Positions 34,621 to 43,448 of a stretch of DNA of 64,000 bases are shown here, piece by piece. The translations under genes were made by a program, and so were the position numbers. Within the stretch, counting starts at the first letter, position 1, and each line of letters opens with the position of its first letter. Origin of the DNA: Chitinophagales bacterium. Lineage in GTDB: Bacteria > Bacteroidota > Bacteroidia > Chitinophagales > LD1. The stretch covers positions 1-64,000 of the forward strand of contig JAEUVA010000034.1 of assembly GCA_016787045.1 (NCBI GenBank). Reading direction: 5' to 3'. The notes beneath the pieces were generated by a model. That model was not told the origin of the DNA. It saw only the letters and a program-made list of their open reading frames with translations, and ran no database searches.

Positions 34621-37482
34621 TTAATCTTCCACCACTGCAATCATCAACACTACGGTGGTGCCTGTAGGTTGCCCATCAGATGATACTTTGTCAACGTAGT
34701 GCACATTCACCGCTCCGGCATGACCATGGTTGAGCGCATTTAAGCGCTTTTCATTGGCTTGTGTAGCAAAAGATTGATGCTGCTTGTTCTTAATCTTGTT
34801 TAGTTCTTGCGAGCGCATTCTGCCGACACCATTATCATCAATCGTTACTTTCAAGAAATTATCTCTTAACTCAAACGAACACTTCAACCAACGTTCCCCT
34901 TTTTTATGGAGTAATCCATGCTTTACGGCATTTTCTATATATGGCTGAATTATCATAGATGGTATATGAATGTCGGTAGTGTTGATGTAGGGGGCAACCT
35001 CAATCAAAAAACTCATTGCATCATCAAAGCGTGTTTTTTCTAATTCCAGATAAAGTAAGATAGCGTCCACTTCTTCTTGCAGTGTTACAGAGTTCTTATT
35101 ACTCATGTCTAATATGGTACGGGTGAGTTGCGAAAACTTACCGAGATATGAAGTGGCGTTTTGCTTATCGTTGAGATAAATAAATGATTGGATAGTGTTG
35201 AGCGCATTGAATATAAAATGCGGATTCATTTGTGCTTTTACAGAGGCCAAAATGCTTTCGCGCAATTTGTTTTCTAACTCAATTTTTTGTCGCTCTAAGG
35301 TGTTTTGCTGTTGTATCAGTTTTACACGATAGCTATAAAGTGCGTAGCCGGTACCTGCTACCGCTGCCATAGATAACAAGTAAAACCACCATGTTTTCCA
35401 AAATGGGGGTTTTATGCTAAAGTTCAGCTCTTGTATGTGTGAAAGCTGCCCCAAACTGTTCTCTGCTTTTAGCTGAATCGCATAATCTCCGGGCTCCAGT
35501 GAAATCAACTTCAATTCCCGCTGACCGCTTTCTGTTTGCTGCCAATCGCCATTGTTTACTTTGTAAAACACCTGCAAATCTTCGGCAGTACCATAATAAG
35601 GGATACTGTACTTTATCTCTATGTTGTTGTTATCGTGTGATAAGGCAGCATGCCTCATCAAAGATTGTTTCCCATCTGTAAATTTATCAATATGAAAAAG
35701 CAACTCGTGCTTATCGGTTTGTACCGCATCCAACGGTACCTGTACAATGCCTTGGTCGCTACCTATACACAATTGATTGCCGAATACACTAAAATCATTG
35801 ATTTCAAAACTATTGTTCCACTCATAAGCTACAGGGGCAGAGTCCATATCGGTGAGCCGGTATAGTTTGGCTCCGGCAGAAAACCACACGGCATCTGTTG
35901 AAGGCCGGATGTTTTTTATGTTATTTTCTGCCAGCATAAATACTTTTGTTTTTAACGTGTTAGCTTGTACATCTATTTCAGAAATAGTGGTGCCAGACGT
36001 GCCGTAGATTTTACCTCTGAAAAATGCGATATCGTTTAGTTGCAGATGTTTACCATCCGGTTTTAGCTCCATGTATGTATTTGCTGTTACCCTGAGCAAA
36101 CCCATTGTGGTTGCTGCATAGCATACCGAATCGGTACCGTCTGACACCATCGCCTTCACTCGCACATTTCCACCATTGATTACAAATGGATTGGCGATTG
36201 CCCAATGTCTACCCTCATACATCACTGCAGATTTATCTCCGGATATTACACCTTGGAGATACAGTAGTGAAAATCCACCTGTACGTCCGAGCAAAAATGA
36301 ATTGTGCTGTAAAGGTAGTACTTTTTTAACTGCTAAGTTGACATACTCAGCCTGCTCATTTTTGTGCTGTAGTATAAAATTGTCTGCTGCTACTAGATTT
36401 ACCTCCTTAGCGGTTTGTAGCATGCTAATAATCTGCTGCCTTTCTATTGTTTTATACACCAGCTTGAGTTGGTATTGGCCATTACGCTCATAAACTTCTC
36501 CCGCTACTGTCCCCACCTGTAGTTTTCCTGTTGCCGCTGAATAGCTGACACAACTTACGGGCTCAGCCAAAGGCCAAAGCGTACCTTCCCAAAAATCATA
36601 CTTAAAAATACCATTATCTAAAGTAGTTACCCAAATTCTTCCTTCTATGTCCTCAAAAACATCTGACAAATTTTTATTTTGCAATAATGGCTGCGAGATA
36701 TTTAACCGCTTCAATTGTTTGTCTAATACATACAAACCGCTATTGGTGCAAATAAATAACAAGGAGTCTCGCACTACTCTAACAGATTGTACAAACATGT
36801 TATTTAAAGGTACTGACATAGAAGCGTTTCCCGGAAACAACTCAAACACCTCAGCGTTGTTGATTTTCTTTGGAAACAATAAAATCCTACCCTGAAAGTC
36901 TGCCACAAAAAACACCGTTTGCTTTCCTACGTCCACAGACACCTTTTTCGCATGTATTCTTCCGAGTAAATCGTAGAGACTATCCCCATCAAATACCCAC
37001 ATTATTCCTTGGTACTTAAACACAGAAAAAATTTCACGTGGAAACGGTATAGTATCGGCACCACCAACTTTATGCATATACACAAAGTTTCTGCTGTATT
37101 GATAGCTAGTATCTTTGTTGTGGTAAATCACCGGAGCAAAGTTTCCGATCCGGGGCCAAGTTTTGTCTTGCAGCAAAGTATCGCCACTGATGTAATAGTG
37201 ATTGTTAGAAAAAGTTTGACACCGGAGTAACCCTAAATCGTCTATCCGTAAATCGCTCACTCCGTTGAGGTCGGCATTAGAATAGTTTTTGTAGTGCAAG
37301 CCATCATACCGAATTAGTCCTTTATCTGTACCCAACCAAATGTAATGCTGCTTATCTTGTACAATGTTGTACACTGTATTGGCAGGCAACCCAGCTTGCT
37401 TAGATATACTGCGGTAAGCTGGTTGCTGCGCAATCAGTAGAATTACATTGGCAATAAAAGGTAGTACTAAAATCTTTTTCAA
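34621..37482 (-). CDS. Sensor histidine kinase with extracytoplasmic propeller and Y_Y_Y domain (pair 2)
   Basis: The 953-residue product has a signal peptide (MKKILVLPFIANVILLIAQQ), propeller blades (LPANTVYNIVQDKQHYIWLG and similar) to about residue 600, a Y_Y_Y domain at about 625-695, a membrane segment near 704, a LytS-like His_kinase domain with NPHFIFNALNTIQSF near 752, and an ATPase domain with QPYIENAVKHGL. The start is TTG; no in-frame ATG exists. A TAAGTTTG -7 match at 37488-37495 lies so close that the mRNA may begin at or near the start codon. The regulator partner (37560) is divergent, with paired boxes between them. Confidence 0.9.
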   Translation of the reverse strand: MKKILVLPFIANVILLIAQQPAYRSISKQAGLPANTVYNIVQDKQHYIWLGTDKGLIRYDGLHYKNYSNADLNGVSDLRIDDLGLLRCQTFSNNHYYISGDTLLQDKTWPRIGNFAPVIYHNKDTSYQYSRNFVYMHKVGGADTIPFPREIFSVFKYQGIMWVFDGDSLYDLLGRIHAKKVSVDVGKQTVFFVADFQGRILLFPKKINNAEVFELFPGNASMSVPLNNMFVQSVRVVRDSLLFICTNSGLYVLDKQLKRLNISQPLLQNKNLSDVFEDIEGRIWVTTLDNGIFKYDFWEGTLWPLAEPVSCVSYSAATGKLQVGTVAGEVYERNGQYQLKLVYKTIERQQIISMLQTAKEVNLVAADNFILQHKNEQAEYVNLAVKKVLPLQHNSFLLGRTGGFSLLYLQGVISGDKSAVMYEGRHWAIANPFVINGGNVRVKAMVSDGTDSVCYAATTMGLLRVTANTYMELKPDGKHLQLNDIAFFRGKIYGTSGTTISEIDVQANTLKTKVFMLAENNIKNIRPSTDAVWFSAGAKLYRLTDMDSAPVAYEWNNSFEINDFSVFGNQLCIGSDQGIVQVPLDAVQTDKHELLFHIDKFTDGKQSLMRHAALSHDNNNIEIKYSIPYYGTAEDLQVFYKVNNGDWQQTESGQRELKLISLEPGDYAIQLKAENSLGQLSHIQELNFSIKPPFWKTWWFYLLSMAAVAGTGYALYSYRVKLIQQQNTLERQKIELENKLRESILASVKAQMNPHFIFNALNTIQSFIYLNDKQNATSYLGKFSQLTRTILDMSNKNSVTLQEEVDAILLYLELEKTRFDDAMSFLIEVAPYINTTDIHIPSMIIQPYIENAVKHGLLHKKGERWLKCSFELRDNFLKVTIDDNGVGRMRSQELNKIKNKQHQSFATQANEKRLNALNHGHAGAVNVHYVDKVSSDGQPTGTTVVLMIAVVED

Positions 37483-37487
37483 CCGCC

Positions 37488-37553
37488 CAAACTTACATGA
37501 TGAGTTACAATATGCGGCTCAATTTTGTAAAACAAATTGGCTATTTGGTAAAA
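37488..37553. promoter_or_regulatory. Family B direct repeats and kinase promoter in the divergent spacer
   Basis: TTTTGTAAAA (37523-37532) and TTTGGTAAAA (37544-37553) are direct repeats 21 bp apart, like those before 34519. Toward the kinase, TAAGTTTG (37488-37495, minus) matches the -7 consensus, about 44 bp from the proximal box. This suggests that the regulator controls its own pair. Confidence 0.55.
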
Positions 37554-37559
37554 TAGCAG

Positions 37560-38327
37560 ATGACTAGGAGTGAAATAAACAACAAAATCGCACTTGTGAA
37601 GGCCATAATAATTGACGATGAGAGCAAAGCCCGGTTGTTGCTCAGTGCTATGCTGCGCGAACATTGCCCTCAGGTAAATGTGGTAGCCACTTGCGAAGAT
37701 TTGCCGTCTGGCATTAAAGCTATACGAAAAGAACAACCTGCATTAATTTTTTTAGACATAGAAATGCCCGGACACAGTGGGCTTGAATTACTTGATTTTT
37801 TTGCAGAGGACGAGATTAATTTTGATATCATATTTACTACAGCTTACAGTGAATATGCTATTCGTGCTTTTAAAATGAGCGCTATTGATTATCTGCTAAA
37901 ACCCATACAACCTGCAGAGTTAATCAAGGCCGTGGAGCGCGCTGAAAAAAAACAAACACAGTTGCTCTCCTACCAAATGCTGAAAGAAAACCTTTCCGGC
38001 AAAACGAAAAAAATTGTGCTGAACCAAACCAAAGGAGTGGAGTTTTTTAACACTGCCGATGTACTTTTTATGAAAGGCGATGGCGCTTATACCGAGATAT
38101 ATAAGCGCGATGGCAGTAAAATTGTGGCTAGCAAAAATCTGAAACAGTTTGAAGAAATGCTGGACGACCAACCCCAGTTTATGCGCGCCCAAAAATCATA
38201 TATCATCAACACCGAACACGTAAGTTCCCTCAGCAAAGTAGATGGTGGATTGCATGCTGTAATACAAGACCACAGCGTACCCGTATCGCCCGACAAGGCA
38301 AATCTGCTACTGGAAAAACTTCAATAA
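37560..38327 (+). CDS. LytTR-family response regulator (pair 2)
   Basis: The 255-residue product has a receiver domain with acidic IDDE, phospho-acceptor D66 in LIFLDIEM, TAYSEYA, and K in DYLLKPIQ, then a LytTR domain (VLFMKGDGAYTEIY, FEEMLDDQPQFMRAQKSYIINTEHV). The start is uncertain. ATG 37560 lies only 6 bp from a regulatory box, and GTG 37596 gives MKAIIIDDESK, a more typical regulator start. It is divergent from its kinase, unlike pairs 1 and 3. Its likely targets are the family B sites. It is convergent with the beta-helix gene and shares its terminator. Confidence 0.92.
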   Translation: MTRSEINNKIALVKAIIIDDESKARLLLSAMLREHCPQVNVVATCEDLPSGIKAIRKEQPALIFLDIEMPGHSGLELLDFFAEDEINFDIIFTTAYSEYAIRAFKMSAIDYLLKPIQPAELIKAVERAEKKQTQLLSYQMLKENLSGKTKKIVLNQTKGVEFFNTADVLFMKGDGAYTEIYKRDGSKIVASKNLKQFEEMLDDQPQFMRAQKSYIINTEHVSSLSKVDGGLHAVIQDHSVPVSPDKANLLLEKLQ

Positions 38328-38330
38328 AAA

Positions 38331-38359
38331 ATCCCCTCACGGATAAACCGAGAAGGGAT
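38331..38359. terminator. Shared terminator between convergent genes
   Basis: An imperfect hairpin (ATCCC...GGGAT with inner CTC/GAG) with A-runs upstream, lying between the regulator (ends 38327) and the T9SS gene (ends 38411). The minus-strand side carries the GAGTTTTGTTT tag. Confidence 0.7.
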
Positions 38360-38410
38360 AAAACAAAACTCAAAAACTCAATTCTGTTTCGGGCAATTGC
38401 TATGTGTAAA

Positions 38411-41299
38411 TTATTGTTTCAAGAATCTTTCGCTCGCCACATTTCCATTGCTGGCTTTTAACTGAATAGTGTAAACGCCCTCTGAAAAATTGCCGACATT
38501 AAGTTGCATTTTACCTGTTGACAAGGTATTTATTTCCGCTACGGTTCTTCCGTGCATATCAAACACTTTGATGCTTGCAATTTCATCCCGGCTTTCAATA
38601 TAAAGCACACCGCTTGTAGGGTTTGGGTAAATACTCATCTGTGTGTTGGCTATTTCTTCTAACCCAATACATAATTCCGCTACTATAATAGAGGAACTAA
38701 CTGCCGTACATCCCACATTATCAGTAGCAGTTACTATGTACATTGTTGTACTGGATGGAGATGCAGTAATAGTTGAAGTAGTAGCTCCTGTGCTCCAGGC
38801 ATAGCTTGCTGCACCGTTGGCAATAAGCGTAATACTTTCTCCGGCACAAATGGTATCTGTACTTACATTTAGGGTAAGTGGAATTGCCGGTGGATTAGGC
38901 ACATTGATATTGCCCGATACTGTACAACCACCTTGTGAAACAGATATGGGCAACACAGCTCCGGCATTAACGGTGATAGTTACAGAATCGGCACTTGGTT
39001 TCACTAATCCTACTGCATCATACTCTACCCAATCAGTAGCTATGTCATTGGCAATAGCCCAACGCACTTGGTCAACAGTCATAACTGATGGCAGGTTCAC
39101 CGCAAAAATAGTTGCTACCTCTGGGCCTGCTGCTGCTGTGCCGGTATATACTGTAGTCCAGTTTCCCGAAGGGTATTCACGCACATACACCGTATCAATG
39201 TACCCGGGGGCGTTTGTTTCGTAAATCAACAACTGGCTGGCGGTAACAGGTGTGGTATAGCCCACTACTAAAAACTCGCGTTGATTACCGTAATCGTCCG
39301 ATGTCCAAGCGGTAACTATATCTCCATAATCCGGATAGGTGTTTGGCTCGCCAAGCAGTTGGTATGCTGACCAATTGCCGGGTGATGTGTTGTATTCTGT
39401 ACTGAATGCAATTACGGTATCTGCCCAAGCAGTATCACCTCCAAAACTGTAATTGTTTCCACCTATCGTAAAATCTATAGCCGTGTTGGCGGTGAGTGTA
39501 ATGGTGCCGTTGGTGGCATTGTTGCAAAGCAGAGTGGTAGAGGATATGGTGGGAAAAGTAACTTGCGGTTGTACTGTAAGCGAAGTATTCACAACACTAT
39601 CGCAGCCAAAATAGTTGGTATAGTTACCACTTACGGTGTATGTGCTTGCTCCAACGGTATAGGACTCGCCAAAACAAATGACTACGGTATTATTCCGCAC
39701 AGGCACATTCACATCATTTATCAATATCTCCACCGTACTATCGCAACCAAAATACTGTGTGTAATAGCCGCTGCTGTTGTAAACAATGCCATTGATGCTT
39801 ACGGTACTATCAGGGCATATTGAATAGTAGCTATATGTAACAGGCGCAGCGAAAAGCGAAACAGCTATCTGTATAATGCTATCGCAATTGTAATTGATGG
39901 TGTAGTTTCCGGCTTGTGTATATATGGAGTCGTTGTAGGTTACCGTATCGCCATAGCAGATGGTAAAATTTTTATTGATAACAGGTGCGCTGTTATTAAT
40001 CACAATAGTATCTTTTGCTACACATTCTTCGCTATCAAATGCCGTGGCAATAAAAGTGTAGTTACCAAAGTAACTCAACGCAGCACCGCATATCCACTCA
40101 TTTTCCCCCTGTACAAACCAATTGCCGGTAGTGGGTGCAGTACCGCCTGTAATTACATAACTCAGGTTATTGAGTTGCGCTTGACACGCTACAGCCGGTG
40201 TATTTATAGATATGGAAAATCCGGCACATGGATTTACTCCATTATACTCATGCGAGCCAATGTCGGCCGTATTACTACGCGTGTAATTGCGCTGATCGGT
40301 AGCCGGTGCAGCACTAGCATCCGCAGCATCAATAGCAGGGCTGTTAGCAACTAATGCGTGAGTAAAGGTGTAATGGCCGTTATCGCTCAGTGTGGTATTT
40401 ATCACACCCGATGCAGCTGCGCCATACACGTTTCCGGTGGTTACTCCGCCAATAGTTGCGCCCACGGTATCAGTAAAGATATTGTGGCCGTATGTAGAGG
40501 TAAAATTGCCAAACACGTTGTTCCCGATAAGTGCTGCAGAGTTACCTACAAAAATACAATTGCTGATATCACAAAAATTTCCGCCCTGTGTGCTTATAGC
40601 ACCACCACGGCTCGCACTATTATTATTGTAAAAGGTAGAATTTCTCACCACCATTTTTCCTCCTTGATGGTTTTTTACCGCGCCACCACCACCGCTACCA
40701 CTGGCACTCACGCTGGTATTGCCGCTAAAGGTGCAATTGACAATGCTCATAAAGCCACCATTGTTGAATGCTGCAGCACCACCTTCGCCTCCGGCATCTG
40801 TAGTAATGTTGCCGTCAAATGTACATCCGTACAAATACACAGAATCAAAATTGTTAAACACACCGCCTGCCTGATAAGAAGCGCTACCGTTGGTAAATCG
40901 GCAGTTATTCAAAATACTGGTGCCACCGCCATTGCTGCTCATCCATGCTGCTCCAAAAGAACTGTTTAACTGACTAACAAACGTAAGATTATTGAATGTA
41001 AAATGCTTGCCCACCAACGATTGCCCAAAGTTGAAATAGTAGCCGCTAAATCTTGCGCTATGATCTGCCGGTGCGTTTAGCACCAATGGCTCAAGAATAG
41101 TGGGCAGGTAATACTGCCCTCCGGTACAAAGATTAATAACATGTGGATTACTGTTGCTACTCGGAGTTGCATTGGCATCTGAAATAGCTGCGTCCAATTC
41201 TGCCTGATTACTTACCGTATAAGTATTGGCCCGCATACCTGCTGAGCAAAAACACAGCAGGAGCAAAAGCAGTTGTTTAGTAAAAGTTTGATTCATCAT
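38411..41299 (-). CDS. T9SS surface protein with parallel beta-helix domain
   Basis: The 962-residue product has a signal peptide (MNQTFTKQLLLLLLCFCSAGMRA), then a right-handed beta-helix at about residues 28-345 with typical rungs (ILNNCRFTNGSA, VYLYGCTFDGN, MSIVNCTFSGN, MVVRNSTFYNN, DISNCIFVGN) and the closing segment SPAIDAADASAAPATDQR...ADIGSHEYNG. Three GCDS/NCDS repeats follow (TICYGDTVTYNDSIYTQAGN), then a region with strand-rich EWxVxxY patterns, a PKD-like domain (CAGESITLIANGAASYAWSTG), and a type A sorting domain (IYPNPTSGVL...FLKQ). Beta-helix domains often handle polysaccharide, but no catalytic residues can be named. The promoter carries family C repeats. Confidence 0.9.
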   Translation of the reverse strand: MMNQTFTKQLLLLLLCFCSAGMRANTYTVSNQAELDAAISDANATPSSNSNPHVINLCTGGQYYLPTILEPLVLNAPADHSARFSGYYFNFGQSLVGKHFTFNNLTFVSQLNSSFGAAWMSSNGGGTSILNNCRFTNGSASYQAGGVFNNFDSVYLYGCTFDGNITTDAGGEGGAAAFNNGGFMSIVNCTFSGNTSVSASGSGGGGAVKNHQGGKMVVRNSTFYNNNSASRGGAISTQGGNFCDISNCIFVGNSAALIGNNVFGNFTSTYGHNIFTDTVGATIGGVTTGNVYGAAASGVINTTLSDNGHYTFTHALVANSPAIDAADASAAPATDQRNYTRSNTADIGSHEYNGVNPCAGFSISINTPAVACQAQLNNLSYVITGGTAPTTGNWFVQGENEWICGAALSYFGNYTFIATAFDSEECVAKDTIVINNSAPVINKNFTICYGDTVTYNDSIYTQAGNYTINYNCDSIIQIAVSLFAAPVTYSYYSICPDSTVSINGIVYNSSGYYTQYFGCDSTVEILINDVNVPVRNNTVVICFGESYTVGASTYTVSGNYTNYFGCDSVVNTSLTVQPQVTFPTISSTTLLCNNATNGTITLTANTAIDFTIGGNNYSFGGDTAWADTVIAFSTEYNTSPGNWSAYQLLGEPNTYPDYGDIVTAWTSDDYGNQREFLVVGYTTPVTASQLLIYETNAPGYIDTVYVREYPSGNWTTVYTGTAAAGPEVATIFAVNLPSVMTVDQVRWAIANDIATDWVEYDAVGLVKPSADSVTITVNAGAVLPISVSQGGCTVSGNINVPNPPAIPLTLNVSTDTICAGESITLIANGAASYAWSTGATTSTITASPSSTTMYIVTATDNVGCTAVSSSIIVAELCIGLEEIANTQMSIYPNPTSGVLYIESRDEIASIKVFDMHGRTVAEINTLSTGKMQLNVGNFSEGVYTIQLKASNGNVASERFLKQ

Positions 41300-41325
41300 A
41301 ATGTTTTGTTTTTTGATTGATGCAT

Positions 41326-41391
41326 CAAATCTACCGGTACCGGCTACGCTAACCGCATTTATGTGACGAAATACAACTGTAGAGTGATAAG
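41326..41391 (-). promoter_or_regulatory. Family C direct-repeat operator and promoter of the beta-helix gene
   Basis: TAGATTTG (41326-41333, minus) is an exact -7 match. The proximal box GTGACGAAA (41363-41371 on the plus strand) is 45 bp away and the distal box GTGATAAG (41384-41391) is 21 bp further. The stretch TTTATGTGACGAAATAC (41358-41374) recurs with two changes before the pair 3 kinase (43369-43385). Confidence 0.6.
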
Positions 41392-41400
41392 ATGCAGCAG

Positions 41401-43188
41401 CTATTTCTTTAGCGGAAAAACCAACTTAAACTGAGTACCGGCATCGGATGTAACACTAAGCACACCACGCATTTGCCTGGAAAGCTCGCTAACAATACGC
41501 ATACCCAATGAGGTTGAACTTTTAATATCGAAACCGTCTGGCAGACCCACTCCATTATCAGAATAGCAAAGCGAGCATTGACCATTCAATAAGTCGGTAA
41601 TCACAATTCGAATTTGCCCCCCGGATTTGTTGATTTGAGCATACTTGATAGAGTTAGTAATCAGTTCATTCAAAATAACACCCAGCGGAATAGAATGATC
41701 CATACTTAATTTGAAATGTGGCGGATACGCACTGCATTGAAAATCTATATGCGTTGCATTAAAAACTTGTTTCAGATGTGTATAGAGCTGCTCGATATAC
41801 TCTTCCAGATAAATGGCCGACAACGCTTCTTGCGAGTACAATTTTTGATGGATAAGTGAAATACTCTTTACCCGGTTGTGGCTTTCGCGGAGCGCAGCTA
41901 TGGCCTTTTCATCGGTAAGTGTGTTGGCCTGCAAATTGAGCAGTGATGAAACGATTTGCAAATTGTTTTTTACCCGGTGATGAATCTCCAACATCAAGGT
42001 GTCTTTTTCTTGTGCCTGCCTGTCTATCAAGGCATTTTTCTCTTGCAACTCGCGGTTGGCGTGCTCTTGCTTTTTGTGTGCGCGGATTATCAACCAAAGC
42101 AGTATTATCAAAAGCAAAAGCACAACAGATGCAGCAGCTACTATAAGACGCAGCCACCGGTTCTCGCTTGCTTTTTCGTTAGTTTCATACTTCACTTCTA
42201 ACTCGCGTTGTGCCAATTCTGCGCGTGCCTGCACATTGGCAATACTTTGCTGCCGGGTTTCATTAAAGATAGAATCGTTCCATCTATCCTGCTGTTGTTT
42301 AAACTCCAATGCTTTCTCCAACTGCTTTTTTTCTTTTGCCATATCGCTGAGCAGCCGGTATGCTTCGCAGATATATATCTTTGTTTCATACTTTGTAGCG
42401 TCTTGCAATAATCGGTAAACCAACAGTTCTGCTTCGCTCCATCGCTTTTGTTTGACCAATAATGCACACAAACTACTCAGCGGCCCCATGGCATTGATGG
42501 GCCGCTTTAGCGAATCTTGCACAGATAGGCCATCGCGCAAAAAAGATTCTGCCGTTTGGTACCGACCCAATTCTTCATAAATGTTTCCGGCACCTGTCAT
42601 CACCACTGCATATTCATAGCCGCGCTGCGCACTTTGGCCGGCATAGTTGAGCGCGCTTTGCAACATCTTCTCCGTAGAGTCTCTTTTGTTCGCATGCATA
42701 TACTCTGCAGCTAAATTGATAGCCACTAATCCTGCAAATGCAAAATTTTTCATTTGCAATGCTGCGTGTAATGCACGATGGTAATAGTGTAAGGTTTGCC
42801 TTCTATCACGACTAGCCGCAGCATACACAGTGGCAATGTTGTTGCAGGTAGATGCCGTTAGCTTGGTTTCTTTCCCTAGTTCTGCAACTCGCAACGCATC
42901 AAAATAGTACTGCAACGAGCGGTCGTAATCGCCCATATCCTGATAAAAACCGGCTATCAAAGCCAAGCAACTGGCTTGGTAGTAAGCACTTTTAGCTTTT
43001 ATAGCAAATGCAATAGCTGTATCGTAGTGCGCTAATCCTTGTATGCGTTTATTGTGAATGATGTAAAGCAACGCTTTGCTCCGATACGCATCGGCTAACA
43101 ACAAGGCAGAGCCACCGGATAGCTGTATCTCATCAATAATTAAGCGCTCTGCCTCGGCACTATCGGTAAACAAAAGTTTATACGCCAA
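41401..43188 (-). CDS. HisKA_2-type sensor histidine kinase with TPR domain (pair 3), 5' end interrupted
   Basis: The open frame (595 residues from TTG 43188) has TPR-like hairpins to about residue 330, a coiled coil, one membrane segment (LRLIVAAASVVLLLLIILLW), a HisKA_2 phospho-acceptor region (LEIHHRVKNNLQIVSSLLN) and an ATPase domain (GVILNELITNSIKYA, DNGVGLPDG). The natural gene almost certainly starts at ATG 43323, but an in-frame TGA at 43243-43245 separates a good signal peptide from the rest, and no ATG follows before the TPR region. The ORF as it stands would give a protein without export signal, placing the sensor domain on the wrong side. The partner regulator is encoded upstream (43449-44183). 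The kinase may be inactive in this strain, or the TGA may be a sequencing error. Confidence 0.8.
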   Translation of the reverse strand: MAYKLLFTDSAEAERLIIDEIQLSGGSALLLADAYRSKALLYIIHNKRIQGLAHYDTAIAFAIKAKSAYYQASCLALIAGFYQDMGDYDRSLQYYFDALRVAELGKETKLTASTCNNIATVYAAASRDRRQTLHYYHRALHAALQMKNFAFAGLVAINLAAEYMHANKRDSTEKMLQSALNYAGQSAQRGYEYAVVMTGAGNIYEELGRYQTAESFLRDGLSVQDSLKRPINAMGPLSSLCALLVKQKRWSEAELLVYRLLQDATKYETKIYICEAYRLLSDMAKEKKQLEKALEFKQQQDRWNDSIFNETRQQSIANVQARAELAQRELEVKYETNEKASENRWLRLIVAAASVVLLLLIILLWLIIRAHKKQEHANRELQEKNALIDRQAQEKDTLMLEIHHRVKNNLQIVSSLLNLQANTLTDEKAIAALRESHNRVKSISLIHQKLYSQEALSAIYLEEYIEQLYTHLKQVFNATHIDFQCSAYPPHFKLSMDHSIPLGVILNELITNSIKYAQINKSGGQIRIVITDLLNGQCSLCYSDNGVGLPDGFDIKSSTSLGMRIVSELSRQMRGVLSVTSDAGTQFKLVFPLKK

Positions 43189-43323
43189 TGCACCACTAAT
43201 GCGGGCTTTTGCGGTATCTGAGTTTGCAGCAATGAGTTGTACTCATAAATCCTCTACCGTTTGTGCATTAGAGGCACAAAACAGACAAAGCATAAAAACG
43301 GTAAGTATTTTACGGGCAGTCAT
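43189..43323 (-). pseudogene. 5' end of the pair 3 kinase gene, cut off by an in-frame TGA
   Basis: From ATG 43323 the frame reads MTARKILTVFMLCLFCASNA, a textbook signal peptide, then QTVEDL, TGA (43243-43245), and continues in the same frame with VQLIAANSDTAKAR into the TPR domain without any other break. One base substitution (for example CGA or AGA to TGA) explains it. This is the start of 41401-43188. Confidence 0.8.
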
Positions 43324-43373
43324 TTCCTAAACGTATGCAACATGCAAAAACCCAGTTGTGGTAGTTTGTTTAT

Positions 43374-43403
43374 GTGATGAAATGCAATTTGGTAGTGATG
43401 ACA
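43374..43403 (-). promoter_or_regulatory. Family C direct repeats upstream of the pair 3 kinase
   Basis: GTGATGAAA (43374-43382) and GTGATGACA (43395-43403) lie 21 bp apart, in the 125-bp spacer between regulator and kinase. A TTTG (43345-43348, minus) is 37 bp from the proximal box, a few bases short of the spacing at the other promoters. This suggests autoregulation of the pair. Confidence 0.5.
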
Positions 43404-43448
43404 TGTGAAGTGTATTCGGTATAGAAACTATGTAAAAACCTAACTCGC

